Notes: generated by a model from the sequence alone, not told the origin. Positions 22,874 through 31,363 are shown, counted from the stretch's first letter. The stretch: 34,366 bases of DNA from Clostridia bacterium (GCA_900770405.1 CAAGKL010000272.1:1-34366); one strand, 5' to 3'. Numbers and translations are program-made.

Positions 22874-23128
22874 ATGGTAAGGGTAAGCTACACAATTAAA
22901 AATGAAGAGGGACTGCACGCAAGACCGGCTTCGGACTTCTGCAAGACAGCGAACCGTTTTAAGAGCAAAATCAAGCTCTTAAAGGACGGCGATGAGTACG
23001 AGGCAAAGAGTATTCTGATGGTACTGTGCGCCGGCGCGGCGTGCGGCGACACGATTGAGATTACTGCGGAGGGCGAGGACGAGCAGGAGGCAATTGACGC
23101 GCTCTGCGAGATGCTCGAGTCGGTATGA
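22874..23128 (+). CDS. ptsH: Phosphocarrier protein HPr
   Basis: This small phosphate shuttle between enzyme I and the EIIA domains has 84 residues. The active site His15 is in EEGLHARPASDF, the regulatory Ser46 in AKSILMVL. Ser46 is the HPr-kinase site in Firmicutes, so catabolite control is possible, although the region after it is unusual (VLCAGAACGD instead of the common GVMSLGI/VKGD). Several Cys residues are present. The Shine-Dalgarno is AGGAGG. Placement inside a sugar-specific operon, followed by enzyme I, is notable. No second copy is seen in the window. Confidence 0.96.
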   Translation: MVRVSYTIKNEEGLHARPASDFCKTANRFKSKIKLLKDGDEYEAKSILMVLCAGAACGDTIEITAEGEDEQEAIDALCEMLESV

Positions 23129-23169
23129 CGGACGAGCCGACAGGTTCGGCGCAGAAACGGAGATGTGCT

Positions 23170-24840
23170 ATGAGGATATTTAAAGGAATTGCCGGCGCGC
23201 CGGGGATTTCGGCGGCAGGCGTGGTATGGTTTGAAAAGACCGGGCGCAGGGACGGAAATATAAGCATAGACGAGGCGCTCGAAATCGCGCGGGAAAAGGT
23301 TGCTGCTTTGGCGAAAAAGGCTGCAGCGGAGCTCGGCGATGAGGCGGCAAAGATTTTTGAGGCATATGATATGCTGCTCTCCGACCCGATGCTGACCGAG
23401 CCGATCAAGGCTGCGGCGGACGGCGGAGTGCCGGGCGAGGAGGCAGTCAGGGACACCTGCTCGCAGATGGCGAAAATCCTGGAGGCGAAGGACAACGAGT
23501 ACCTGCGCCAGAGAGCCGAGGACATCAGGTACGTCGGGGAAATCCTGGTTGATGCGCTCGGCAGAGGCGGGGATTTCGACTTCCCGCAGGACGGGAAAAA
23601 ATACATTCTTGCGGCGGAGGAGCTGTCGCCGACGGACACGCTGGCGCTTGATGTGACGCGGCTTGCGGGGCTCATATGCGAGCGCGGCGGCGCGACCTCG
23701 CACACGGTTATCCTGGCAAAATCGCTCGGCATACCGGCGGTGGTCGGCGCGAAGGGCGTGCGTGATGCCGGCGGCGTGCGGGAGGCGTATCTTGACGGCT
23801 ACACCGGGACGCTCATCGCGGACGCCGAGGGCGAGGAAAAGAAAAAATACGAACGACTGCTGTGCGAGGAAAGGGCGATGGCGGAGCAGCTTTGCGAGAT
23901 ACAGAAAAAGGACGCATATACAAAGGACGGCGAGCGGATTGCGGTTGCGGTGAACATCGGCAAGCCGGCGGATCTGAAGGACGCGGACGGCATCAGCTAT
24001 GACGGCGTCGGGCTATTCCGGTCGGAATTCCTGTACAGCGAGGCAAAGGCAAAGCCAACGAAGGACAAGCAGATTGCGGCGTATAAAAGGGCGATGGATA
24101 TTGCCGCGCCGAACGCCGTGACAGTCAGAACGCTCGACATCGGAGGCGACAAGCGGCTCGATTACCTCGATATGCCGGAGGAGGAAAATCCGTTCCTTGG
24201 CAAGCGCGGGATAAGGCTGTGCCTGGATAACCGCGGGCTTTTCGAGGAGCAGCTCGAGACGATACTGATTGCCGGCGCGAGCAGGGAAGTGAAAATTATG
24301 CTTCCGATGGTGACGGCGGTTGGCGAGATTGAGCAGGCGCGGGAAATTCTTAACGGCGTCCGGGCAAGGCTCGAGGCGGAAGGCAAGCAGTTTTGCGAGC
24401 GGGTGCTGCTCGGGATTATGATTGAAACGCCGGCGAGCGCGGTTATGGCTGAGGTCTTTGCAAGACATTGCGACTTTTTCAGCATCGGCACGAACGACCT
24501 GGTGCAGTATATGACCGCGGCGGATCGCGGAAATGCAGCTGTGTCGGCGCTATACAATCCGATGAACCCGGCAGTGCTGCGGGTTATAAATCACACCATA
24601 TCGGCGGGAGCGGCTGCCGGAATTGAGGTCAGCGTCTGCGGCGATATGGCGGCAAATACGGAGTTTTGCGAGCTGCTGCTCGGAATGGGACTTAAAAAAT
24701 TCAGCGTTCCGCTGCCTATGGTGGGCAGAATTAAGCATAAAATTTCGACGGTCGATATAAAGACCGCGAAGATAACCGCCGAAAAAGCTTTGGCGGCGGG
24801 GGATGAAAATGAGGTCAAAAAAATACTGGAGGGAGAGTGA
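23170..24840 (+). CDS. ptsI: PTS enzyme I (phosphoenolpyruvate-protein phosphotransferase)
   Basis: This cytosolic enzyme moves the phosphate from PEP to HPr. From ATG 23170 it has 556 residues, close to the normal 570. It opens MRIFKGIAGAPGISAAGVVW. The phospho-His is His178 in GGATSHTVILAKSLG. The PEP-binding barrel carries RTLDIGGDKRLDY, FLGKRGIRLCL, MIETPASAVMA, FFSIGTNDLVQYMTAADR, and the catalytic Cys in VSVCGDMAAN. ATG 23125 overlaps the HPr stop but has no good Shine-Dalgarno and gives a non-family extension. GGAG lies 7 nt before 23170. It is part of the dedicated PTS cluster. Confidence 0.96.
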   Translation: MRIFKGIAGAPGISAAGVVWFEKTGRRDGNISIDEALEIAREKVAALAKKAAAELGDEAAKIFEAYDMLLSDPMLTEPIKAAADGGVPGEEAVRDTCSQMAKILEAKDNEYLRQRAEDIRYVGEILVDALGRGGDFDFPQDGKKYILAAEELSPTDTLALDVTRLAGLICERGGATSHTVILAKSLGIPAVVGAKGVRDAGGVREAYLDGYTGTLIADAEGEEKKKYERLLCEERAMAEQLCEIQKKDAYTKDGERIAVAVNIGKPADLKDADGISYDGVGLFRSEFLYSEAKAKPTKDKQIAAYKRAMDIAAPNAVTVRTLDIGGDKRLDYLDMPEEENPFLGKRGIRLCLDNRGLFEEQLETILIAGASREVKIMLPMVTAVGEIEQAREILNGVRARLEAEGKQFCERVLLGIMIETPASAVMAEVFARHCDFFSIGTNDLVQYMTAADRGNAAVSALYNPMNPAVLRVINHTISAGAAAGIEVSVCGDMAANTEFCELLLGMGLKKFSVPLPMVGRIKHKISTVDIKTAKITAEKALAAGDENEVKKILEGE

Positions 24841-24845
24841 GAGAG

Positions 24846-25295
24846 ATGAATGTATCGGAGGTTCTGGACAGAAACAAGGTGGCACTGGAGCTGGTTGCAA
24901 AGGACAAGGAGGAGGTTATTGCGAAGATGACCGACCTTCTGTGCAAGAGCGGGGCGCTGACCGACAAGCAGGCTTTTATGAGCGATGTGCTCGAGCGCGA
25001 GAGAGTCTGTTCAACGGGCATCGGCGGCGGAATTGCAATCCCGCACGGAAAGTCCGCGAATGTGACGCAGACTGCGGCAGCTGTGGCAAAGCTCGCAGTG
25101 CCGGTGCGGTGGGAGAATACCGAGGACGGTAACGTAAATTTTGTGGTATTGCTTGCGGTGAATGAAAATGACAAGGGCAATACGCACGTCAAGCTGCTCT
25201 CGCAGATTGCCAGAAAGCTTGCGTCGGAGGAAACGGCAAAGCGGCTTGCAGAGGCTGCCGATGCGGACGAAATAATTAAAATTTTCTCGGAATAA
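24846..25295 (+). CDS. PTS EIIA component, fructose/mannitol type
   Basis: This cytosolic EIIA takes the phosphate from HPr and passes it to EIIB. It has 149 residues. The phospho-His is His67 in GIGGGIAIPHGKS, the family signature. The region ERERVCSTGIGGG precedes it and VVLLAV, then HVKLLSQIARKL follow. It starts 5 nt after enzyme I behind GGAGGGAGAG. The sequence is clearly separate from the EIIA domain inside the regulator (149 residues alone versus a fused domain). Confidence 0.95.
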   Translation: MNVSEVLDRNKVALELVAKDKEEVIAKMTDLLCKSGALTDKQAFMSDVLERERVCSTGIGGGIAIPHGKSANVTQTAAAVAKLAVPVRWENTEDGNVNFVVLLAVNENDKGNTHVKLLSQIARKLASEETAKRLAEAADADEIIKIFSE

Positions 25296-25325
25296 AAAAT
25301 TATATAAAGAAAGGGAGGACGAAAA

Positions 25326-25640
25326 ATGAAAATTGTAGGAATTGCGGCGTGCACCTCAGGTATTGCCCACACCTATATCGCCAAGGAAAAGCTGGAGGCG
25401 GCGGCGAAGGAGCTCGGGCACGAGGTACACATTGAGACCCAGGGAACCATCGGTACGGAGGACGAGCTCACGGCTGCAGATATCAAGGCGGCGGACGTTG
25501 TGATTGTCGCGGCGGACATTAAGGTCAGCGGCAGAGAGCGCTTTGCGGGCAAGAGGGTCGTTGATGTGCCGACGCACATCGCCATTAAATCACCTAAGGC
25601 ACTGATTACAAAAATCGAACAGGAATTAGGAGGAAAGTGA
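25326..25640 (+). CDS. PTS EIIB component, fructose type
   Basis: This cytosolic EIIB of 104 residues transfers phosphate to the incoming sugar. The phospho-Cys is Cys9 in the signature MKIVGIAACTSGIAHTYIA, diagnostic of the fructose-type EIIB. It ends 1 nt before the EIIC start region. The Shine-Dalgarno GGGAGGAC is well spaced. Unlike classical fruA it is a separate protein. Confidence 0.95.
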   Translation: MKIVGIAACTSGIAHTYIAKEKLEAAAKELGHEVHIETQGTIGTEDELTAADIKAADVVIVAADIKVSGRERFAGKRVVDVPTHIAIKSPKALITKIEQELGGK

Positions 25641-25641
25641 T

Positions 25642-26721
25642 ATGTTTAAGAAGCTGCAATTGAAAAAACACGCACTCACGGGTATTTCGTTTATGCTGCC
25701 GCTGGTAGTGGCATCGGGACTTTTGATAGCGATAGGCAATATTTTCGGCGGCAACCCGTCGACGATTTCCGACTATAAGGCGGGCTATAATATCTGGGAA
25801 GCGGCTGTAACGCTGGGTGTTTACGGAATGGGGCTTCTGCCGGGCGTAATGGGCGCGGCGATTGCCTACTCGATAGCCGACAGACCGGGTATCGCCCCCG
25901 GACTTCTGATGGGTATGATTGCCCAGAATATGGGCGCGGGCTTCCTTGGCGGTATGCTCGGCGGCTATATGGCAGGTTATTTTGTAGAATTTTTAAAGAC
26001 ACACCTGAAGGTTCCCAAGTGGGCGCAGGGGCTTATGCCGATGATGATTATTCCGCTGATTTCGTCGGTGCTTATCGGTCTTGTAATGTTCTTTGTGGTA
26101 GGCGGGCCTATCGCGTGGGCGTCCGAGGCGCTGGAGAACTTCCTGGTAAATATGCAGACCGGCTCGCGCGGCGTGTTCGGTGCGGTAATGGGCGCGATGG
26201 CGGCATTTGACTTCGGCGGCCCGGTGAACAAGGTCGCATCGCTCTTCGCGGACGGACTTCTGATGGACGGCGTGTACGGCCCCGAAGCGGTTAAAATCTG
26301 CGCTTCGATGATACCGCCCTTCGGCGTTGCTCTTTCATGGCTCATCAGAAGAAAAAGATACACCAAGAGCGAGACCGACAACATCAAGATTGCGTTCCCG
26401 ATGGGAATTTGTATGATTACCGAGGGCGTTATCCCCATCGCAGCGGTTGACCCGATAAGAGTAATCGCGTCCTGCTCGGTAGGTGCTGCGGTCGGCGGCG
26501 CGCTGATAATGATTCTGAACGTCGGCTCAATGGTTCCTTCGGGCGGAATGTTCATCGTACCGGCAATGATTAATCCGTGGGGCTTTATGCTCGCACTGGC
26601 GGTCGGCACGGTTATCACGGCGCTGATGCTCGTCGCACTCAAAAAGGACGCAAAGGAGGAGGACAGCGTGGTTCTCGACGAAGAGGAGGACGTTGACCTC
26701 TCGCAGATAAAAATCAGCTAA
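25642..26721 (+). CDS. PTS EIIC component, fructose type (permease)
   Basis: This membrane channel of the sugar-specific enzyme II has 359 residues and about nine hydrophobic segments. It opens MFKKLQLKKHALTGISFMLPLVVASGLLIAIG, typical of fructose-type EIIC. Later conserved parts are DRPGIAPGLLMGM, GFLGGMLGGYMAGY, AFDFGGPVNKVA and PMGICMITEGVIPIAAVDPIRVI. The C-terminus is a short acidic tail (DEEEDVDLSQIKIS). Fructose-type EIIC proteins phosphorylate ketoses and related sugars; the actual sugar is unknown here. Confidence 0.95.
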   Translation: MFKKLQLKKHALTGISFMLPLVVASGLLIAIGNIFGGNPSTISDYKAGYNIWEAAVTLGVYGMGLLPGVMGAAIAYSIADRPGIAPGLLMGMIAQNMGAGFLGGMLGGYMAGYFVEFLKTHLKVPKWAQGLMPMMIIPLISSVLIGLVMFFVVGGPIAWASEALENFLVNMQTGSRGVFGAVMGAMAAFDFGGPVNKVASLFADGLLMDGVYGPEAVKICASMIPPFGVALSWLIRRKRYTKSETDNIKIAFPMGICMITEGVIPIAAVDPIRVIASCSVGAAVGGALIMILNVGSMVPSGGMFIVPAMINPWGFMLALAVGTVITALMLVALKKDAKEEDSVVLDEEEDVDLSQIKIS

Positions 26722-26736
26722 AGGAGCGACGGCGGT

Positions 26737-27588
26737 ATGTATGTATCAATGAAAGAAATGCTCGCTGCGGCGAATGCCGGCGGCTATGCGGTAATGGCGA
26801 TAAACTGCTTCAATATCGAGACGGCGCGCGCCGTTATAACGACGGCAGCCGAGGAGCGTGCGCCGATTATCGTGAACATTTTCGAGCAGCATTTGCTGGA
26901 GCACTGCGACAGCGAGCTGATTTGCCCGGTGGTGAAAACGCTCGCAAACCGCGTTGACGTGAACGTTGCACTGAACTATGACCACGGCAGCGACGAAAAG
27001 TACCTTATAAAGGCGCTCGACGACGGATTTTCGTCGGTAATGGCGGATATGTCGCGCTACGATTTGGAGGAAAATATCCGCAGGACGAAAAATATCGCGG
27101 ACTATGCGCACTCGCTTGGCGCGAGCGTCGAGGGCGAAATAGGCTGCCTCGGGGCAAGCGAGGACGGCAGGTTCACGAGCGACGCGATGTATACCGACCC
27201 GGATCAGGCAAAGATGTTCTATGAGCGCACAGGAATTGACGCCCTGGCGATTTCCTTCGGCACGTCACACGGGAATTACCCCGAGGGAATGGTGCCCGAA
27301 TTTGACATCGAGCGGTTGAAGAAAATCAAGCAGCTGACCGGCGCGCCGCTGGTGCTGCACGGCGGTTCGGGCTCGGGCGAGAAGAATATTTTAAATTCGG
27401 TTAAAAACGGTATCAACAAAATCAACGTCGGCTGCGATTTTATGAACGCAAATCGCGACGCGGCGATAAATATACTGGGCAAAAACCCGGAAATAAATTT
27501 CTTTGACTTGGTAAGTCAGACGGAGAAACAGGGAAAAGAGCTTGTCAGATACTATATCGGTCTGTCCGGCTCGAAGGGCAAAAACTAA
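26737..27588 (+). CDS. Class II ketose-bisphosphate aldolase (GatY/KbaY-like), first copy
   Basis: This zinc-dependent aldolase has 283 residues and cleaves ketose phosphates to dihydroxyacetone phosphate and an aldehyde. Asp82-His83 in NYDHGSDE, His178 in FGTSHGNYP and His208 in LVLHGGSG occupy the class II catalytic and zinc positions. The phosphate-binding GEIGCLGASED and INVGCDFM segments are present. It resembles GatY/IolJ-type aldolases rather than glycolytic Fba, judged by length and motifs. It follows EIIC by 15 nt and precedes a second copy, with the same spacing of all metal ligands. Confidence 0.93.
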   Translation: MYVSMKEMLAAANAGGYAVMAINCFNIETARAVITTAAEERAPIIVNIFEQHLLEHCDSELICPVVKTLANRVDVNVALNYDHGSDEKYLIKALDDGFSSVMADMSRYDLEENIRRTKNIADYAHSLGASVEGEIGCLGASEDGRFTSDAMYTDPDQAKMFYERTGIDALAISFGTSHGNYPEGMVPEFDIERLKKIKQLTGAPLVLHGGSGSGEKNILNSVKNGINKINVGCDFMNANRDAAINILGKNPEINFFDLVSQTEKQGKELVRYYIGLSGSKGKN

Positions 27589-27615
27589 AAAATTTATTTG
27601 GGAGAGTGAATTATT

Positions 27616-28482
27616 ATGTTGATGAATATGAAGGAATTGCTTAAGGTTGCGGACAAAAACGGATTTGCTGTGCCGGCATTTAACATTGGCAGCGAGGCGA
27701 TTTTGAAGGGCGTTGTTGAGAGCGCAAACGAGAAAAATGCGCCGGTAATTCTGGCAATCCACCCGACCGAGCTGGAGTTTCTGGGCGACAGCTTTATCAA
27801 GACCTGCATCGAGGAGGCGAACAAGTCGAGAGTGCCGATGGTTATTCACCTTGACCACGGCGGCAAGTTCGAGGAGATTCTCCGCGCTATCCGCTGCGGC
27901 TTCACCTCGGTTATGATCGACGCATCGCACCTCCCCTATGAGGAGAATATCGCGATTACGAAAAAGGTTGTCGAGGTTGCAAGGGTGTCCGACGTATCGG
28001 TTGAGGCGGAGCTCGGAACAATCGGCACAACCGGCGAGTCGTATGAGGGCGGCGCGGACGATATTATCTATACCGACCCCGCGCAGGCGAAGGATTTCGT
28101 TGAAAAGACCGGCGTTGATACGCTGGCGGTTGCAATTGGCACAGCGCACGGAATTTACCCGAAGAACAAGAAGCCCGAGCTGAAGCTCGACCTCTTAAAG
28201 ACAATCCGCGACACCGTTGATGTGCCCCTCGTGCTGCACGGCGGCTCGAGCAATCCCGATAAGGAGATTGCGGAGTCGGTGAAAATCGGTATCTCGAAGA
28301 TTAACATTTCCAGCGACATCAAGTTCGCATTCTATAAGAAGTGCCGCGAGGTGCTTGCCGAGAACCCGGGCTGGATTGAGCCGAACGCGATTTATCCGCC
28401 CTGCATCAAGGCTATGCGTGAGGTTGTAGAGTTCAAGATGAACCTCTTCGGCGACATCGGCAAGGCTGACCTCTACAAATAA
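27616..28482 (+). CDS. Class II ketose-bisphosphate aldolase (GatY/KbaY-like), second copy
   Basis: This zinc-dependent class II aldolase of 288 residues is paralogous to the preceding gene but divergent. Asp80-His81 in HLDHGGKF, His178 in IGTAHGIYP and His208 in LVLHGGSSN are conserved. VEAELGTIGTTGE and KINISSDIKF are the phosphate-binding stretches. The C-terminus (GWIEPNAIYPPCIKAMREVV) is longer, as in GatY/fructose-bisphosphate aldolases. Two intact paralogues suggest either two substrates or a hetero-oligomer. It is the last gene of the PTS operon; a bidirectional terminator follows. Confidence 0.94.
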   Translation: MLMNMKELLKVADKNGFAVPAFNIGSEAILKGVVESANEKNAPVILAIHPTELEFLGDSFIKTCIEEANKSRVPMVIHLDHGGKFEEILRAIRCGFTSVMIDASHLPYEENIAITKKVVEVARVSDVSVEAELGTIGTTGESYEGGADDIIYTDPAQAKDFVEKTGVDTLAVAIGTAHGIYPKNKKPELKLDLLKTIRDTVDVPLVLHGGSSNPDKEIAESVKIGISKINISSDIKFAFYKKCREVLAENPGWIEPNAIYPPCIKAMREVVEFKMNLFGDIGKADLYK

Positions 28483-28489
28483 GGTACAC

Positions 28490-28517
28490 AAAAAAGACAC
28501 CGTATGGTGTCTTTTTT
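28490..28517. terminator. Bidirectional terminator between the PTS operon and the ABC operon
   Basis: A6-GACACC-GTAT-GGTGTC-T6 is a perfect palindrome that ends the plus-strand aldolase operon and the minus-strand ABC transporter operon. Confidence 0.95.
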
Positions 28518-28522
28518 GTGTA

Positions 28523-29260
28523 TTAATTTTCCTTCATAAATCTTGACAGGAAGGCTTGTGTTTCCGGCTTTTTCGGCGCGGTGAAAATCTCCTCGGGAGT
28601 GCCCTCCTCGCAGATTACGCCGTCCGACATAAATATTACGTGATTGGACACATCGCGCGCGAACGCCATTTCGTGGGTCACAATAATCATCGTGAGCCCG
28701 TCCTTTGCGATGTTTTTGATAACGTCAAGCACCTCGCCGACCATCTGCGGGTCAAGAGCCGAGGTCGGCTCGTCGAACAAAATCACGTCCGGCTTCATCG
28801 CGAGCGCACGCGCGATTGCGACACGCTGCTTCTGACCGCCCGAGAGCTGACGCGGCTTCGCGTTGATATACGGTGCCATTCCGACCTTTTCGAGGTAGAA
28901 CATCGCCTCACGCCGTGCGGTTTCCTTGTCGACCTTCAGCACCTTGCGCTGACCTATCATACAGTTTTTTAAAACAGTCATATTGTCGAACAGGTTAAAG
29001 CTCTGGAAAACCATCTCAACCTTGGCGCGGTAGGCGGGGATATTCTTTTTCTCGAGAATATTCTCGTCCTTGAAATAAATCTCGCCGCCGGTCGGCTCTT
29101 CAAGCAGGTTGATGCAGCGCAGCATCGTCGACTTGCCCGAGCCGGACGAGCCGATGATACAGGTAACATCGCCGCGGTTTACGCAGAAATTAATGTCCTT
29201 CAAAACCTCATTCTGACCGAAGCTTTTTTTGAGGGAACGCACCTTAATTATCTCATTCAT
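28523..29260 (-). CDS. Polar amino acid ABC transporter ATP-binding protein (GlnQ/HisP type), likely lysine
   Basis: This cytosolic ATPase of 245 residues energises the importer. Walker A is IGSSGSGKST (about residues 37-46), the signature LSGGQKQRVAIARAL (about 134-148), Walker B ILFDEPTSALDP (about 155-166), and the switch VTHEMAFARDV. All catalytic residues are present. It opens IIKVRSLKKSFGQNEVL. It overlaps the permease gene by 8 nt. Substrate is inferred from the lysine riboswitch upstream, because the ATPase itself does not reveal it. Confidence 0.96.
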   Translation of the reverse strand: MNEIIKVRSLKKSFGQNEVLKDINFCVNRGDVTCIIGSSGSGKSTMLRCINLLEEPTGGEIYFKDENILEKKNIPAYRAKVEMVFQSFNLFDNMTVLKNCMIGQRKVLKVDKETARREAMFYLEKVGMAPYINAKPRQLSGGQKQRVAIARALAMKPDVILFDEPTSALDPQMVGEVLDVIKNIAKDGLTMIIVTHEMAFARDVSNHVIFMSDGVICEEGTPEEIFTAPKKPETQAFLSRFMKEN

Positions 29261-30029
29261 TGCCGCTCGCCTCCTTTACGGTAAAGCTTTCGTCGGGCAT
29301 TGTCGACGAATGATGAATTACATATGACGAAGGACCGTCAATTCTGCGCTCGATGTACTTCAGAATACGCGTGATGGTGAAGGTAAGTATGAAGTAGATA
29401 ACGCACGCGACAACATAGGTCTCAAAAATAGCCCAGGTCATTTTTGAAATTTTTGCCGTGAAGAAGTACAGCTCGGTCACGCCGATAACGTTGAGCACCG
29501 ACGTATCCTTGATGTTTATAACAAATTCGTTGCTGATTGCGGGCAGAATATTCCGCATAGTCTGCGGCACAACAACGCTCATCATCGCCTGGAAATGGTT
29601 CATTCCGATGGAATATGCGCCCTCAAATTGCCCCTTGTCGATGGAGATAATTCCGCCGCGGACAATTTCCGCCATATATGCACCGGTGTTAATTGACACG
29701 ATGAAGATACCAGCGGGGATAAGCGGCAGGGTGTTGCCGTTGTTCATAAATGCATAGCCCCAGAAAATTACCATCGACTGAACCATCATCGGCGTACCTC
29801 TGAAGATTTCGACGTAGATGCTGATAAGCGCGTTTACGACCTTCAGAATACCGCGGATAACCGGGCTCTTCGACTTGGGTATCGTGCGGATAATTCCGGT
29901 GATAAGCCCGATTACAAGCCCGACCGATGTGCCGACGAGGGCAATGAGCATCGTATACCCGATACCCTGCAGGAAATAGGGGTAATACTGCGCAACAATT
30001 GCTATAACCTCTTTAAAAAATGCAGTCAT
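29253..30029 (-). CDS. Polar amino acid ABC transporter permease (HisM/GlnP type), likely lysine
   Basis: This integral membrane permease has 258 residues and about five transmembrane helices. It opens AIVAQYYPYFLQGIGYTMLIALVGTSVGLVIGLI. The EIFRGTPMMVQSM and GGIISIDKGQFEGAYSIGMNHFQAM segments are the conserved substrate path and the EAA loop contacting the ATPase. It lies between the binding protein (21 nt gap) and the ATPase, in one operon. The C-terminus includes an unusual acidic/Ser tail (SYVIHHSSTMPDESFTV). Confidence 0.95.
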   Translation of the reverse strand: MTAFFKEVIAIVAQYYPYFLQGIGYTMLIALVGTSVGLVIGLITGIIRTIPKSKSPVIRGILKVVNALISIYVEIFRGTPMMVQSMVIFWGYAFMNNGNTLPLIPAGIFIVSINTGAYMAEIVRGGIISIDKGQFEGAYSIGMNHFQAMMSVVVPQTMRNILPAISNEFVINIKDTSVLNVIGVTELYFFTAKISKMTWAIFETYVVACVIYFILTFTITRILKYIERRIDGPSSYVIHHSSTMPDESFTVKEASGNE

Positions 30030-30050
30030 AATAAATTACCTGTCCCGAAA

Positions 30051-30881
30051 TTATTCTTCCGACGGAGAGAGCGCAACCATTTCGCCCATAAGCTTCTTCT
30101 GAGCGTCAGCGTCGAGGTCTGCGATTGCTTCGTTGATCTGTGCAGCAAGCTCCGAGCCCTTCTTTACGCCGACAGCAATGCTTACCTCGTCATCGTTTAC
30201 CTTAAAGCCGGTGTCGTTGTTCACGAGCGCAACATAGCCGTATGCGGGATCCTCGCAAACCGCCATAGCCGTCGGCTCCTCGGCAACGTAGCCCTCGATT
30301 GTGCCCGCGTTGAGAGCAATGAGCATAGTTGTGAAGTCGGACATTTCGCTTACAACCGCCTCGGTCTGATCCGTGAGCGCGTTGAGGTGGAAAGTACCGG
30401 ACTGAGCGGCAATCTTCTTGCCCTTCAGGTCAGCGATTGTCTTAACATCGGAAAGAGCGTCCTTTTTGGTTACGATAACCAGATTGGAGGTGTAGTAGTT
30501 GTCGGAAAAATCAATCTTCTCGCGGCGCTCCGACGTCGGGCTCATTCCGGCAGCGATCATATCGAGCTTGCCTGACTGCACGCCCGGGATAAGGCTGTCC
30601 CACTCAAAGGAGTAGATTTCGAGCTCCTTGCCGAGCGCGTCGGCAATTTTCTTTGCGACCTGAACATCGTAGCCGTTTGTATACATATTGTCAACGTTGG
30701 CAATGGCGATTGCGCCGTTGGAATCGTCCGCCTGCGACCAGTTGTAGGGGGCATAGTTGCACTCCATACCTACGCGCAGCACATTTTTGTCGCCTGCGGT
30801 GTCGGAGCCGCCGTTTTGTCCGCAGCCCGCCAGGCTGAACAGTGCCGCTGCCGCAAGGATTGCCGAGATTAACTTTTTCAT
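30051..30881 (-). CDS. Amino acid ABC transporter substrate-binding lipoprotein, likely lysine
   Basis: This 276-residue extracellular binding protein is anchored by lipid. The signal and lipobox read MKKLISAILAAAALFSLAGCG, with Cys20 as the lipidated residue. The mature part begins after a Gly/Ser-rich linker and has the SBP_bac_3 pattern: LRVGMECNYAPYNW, YDVQVAKKIADALGKELEI, WDSLIPGVQSGKLDMIAAGMSPTSER, IADLKGKKIAAQSGTFH. ATG 30881 is chosen because AAAGGTGG lies 8 nt upstream; the GTG at 30893 overlaps that Shine-Dalgarno. It is the first gene after the lysine riboswitch. Confidence 0.95.
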   Translation of the reverse strand: MKKLISAILAAAALFSLAGCGQNGGSDTAGDKNVLRVGMECNYAPYNWSQADDSNGAIAIANVDNMYTNGYDVQVAKKIADALGKELEIYSFEWDSLIPGVQSGKLDMIAAGMSPTSERREKIDFSDNYYTSNLVIVTKKDALSDVKTIADLKGKKIAAQSGTFHLNALTDQTEAVVSEMSDFTTMLIALNAGTIEGYVAEEPTAMAVCEDPAYGYVALVNNDTGFKVNDDEVSIAVGVKKGSELAAQINEAIADLDADAQKKLMGEMVALSPSEE

Positions 30882-30932
30882 AGTTTTAACCACCTTTTAA
30901 AATTTTTTTTCTCCGGCAGAGTGTCAGGCGAT

Positions 30933-30970
30933 AAAAAAAACCGCGCACGCTTATAGTTAAACGTACGCGG
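30933..30970 (-). terminator. Riboswitch-controlled terminator of the lysine ABC operon
   Basis: On the minus strand CCGCGTACG (30962-30970) pairs with CGTGCGCGG (30941-30949) with T8 behind. It sits between the lysine aptamer and the binding-protein RBS, as expected for transcriptional attenuation. Confidence 0.9.
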
Positions 30971-30999
30971 CATATAAAATGCGAATACCCAAAACTATA

Positions 31000-31175
31000 G
31001 ATAGCGCTTCACTTTAAGGACGTGACAGTCTGCAAAATATTCTCCTGCAGCCCAACACACAGCCCATAGGGCAGACCGTGTATTTCGGCGGTATTTCCTT
31101 TCGATGCCGTCCGCAGCCCCCTGCATTAAAACGACTCCTACTGATAAGCACCGCGCCTCTACCGTTAGTTATCAG
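31000..31175 (-). promoter_or_regulatory. Lysine riboswitch (L-box) of the ABC importer operon
   Basis: Read on the minus strand, the leader carries in order GGTAGAGGCGCG, TCAGTAGGAG, GAAAGG, CCGCCGAAA, TTGGGCTGCA and TGCAGACTGTCACG, the conserved blocks of the lysine aptamer. The ends are approximate because the P1 helix is hard to set by eye. Lysine binding would promote the downstream terminator, so the importer is expressed when lysine is scarce. Confidence 0.92.
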
Positions 31176-31200
31176 ACAAATATTAATATGTCTGTAATGT

Positions 31201-31229
31201 ATTATCGCACATTGCGCGCCAAATGTCAA
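31201..31229 (-). promoter_or_regulatory. Sigma-A promoter of the lysine ABC operon
   Basis: On the minus strand perfect TTGACA (31224-31229) and GATAAT (31201-31206) with a 17-nt spacer, just upstream of the aptamer. Confidence 0.88.
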
Positions 31230-31334
31230 CACTTTTGAGGTGATTTTTTCTTTTTTTGTGAGTTTTGCAATATAAAGTTAGCCAAAGTTTACTCCAAATC
31301 ATATACAGCGACGGCAAAAAAACATAATTTTATG

Positions 31335-31363
31335 GTGACATTGCGGGGAAAATGTGGTATAAT
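31335..31363 (+). promoter_or_regulatory. Sigma-A promoter of the cupin-nitroreductase-polymerase operon
   Basis: GTGACA (31335-31340) and perfect TATAAT (31358-31363) with a 17-nt spacer and a TGTGG extension. Confidence 0.8.

Noticed and set aside
23125..23169. Enzyme I starting at the ATGA overlap with HPr
   Set aside because: No Shine-Dalgarno and the extra 15 residues do not resemble the enzyme I N-terminus; ATG 23170 has both.
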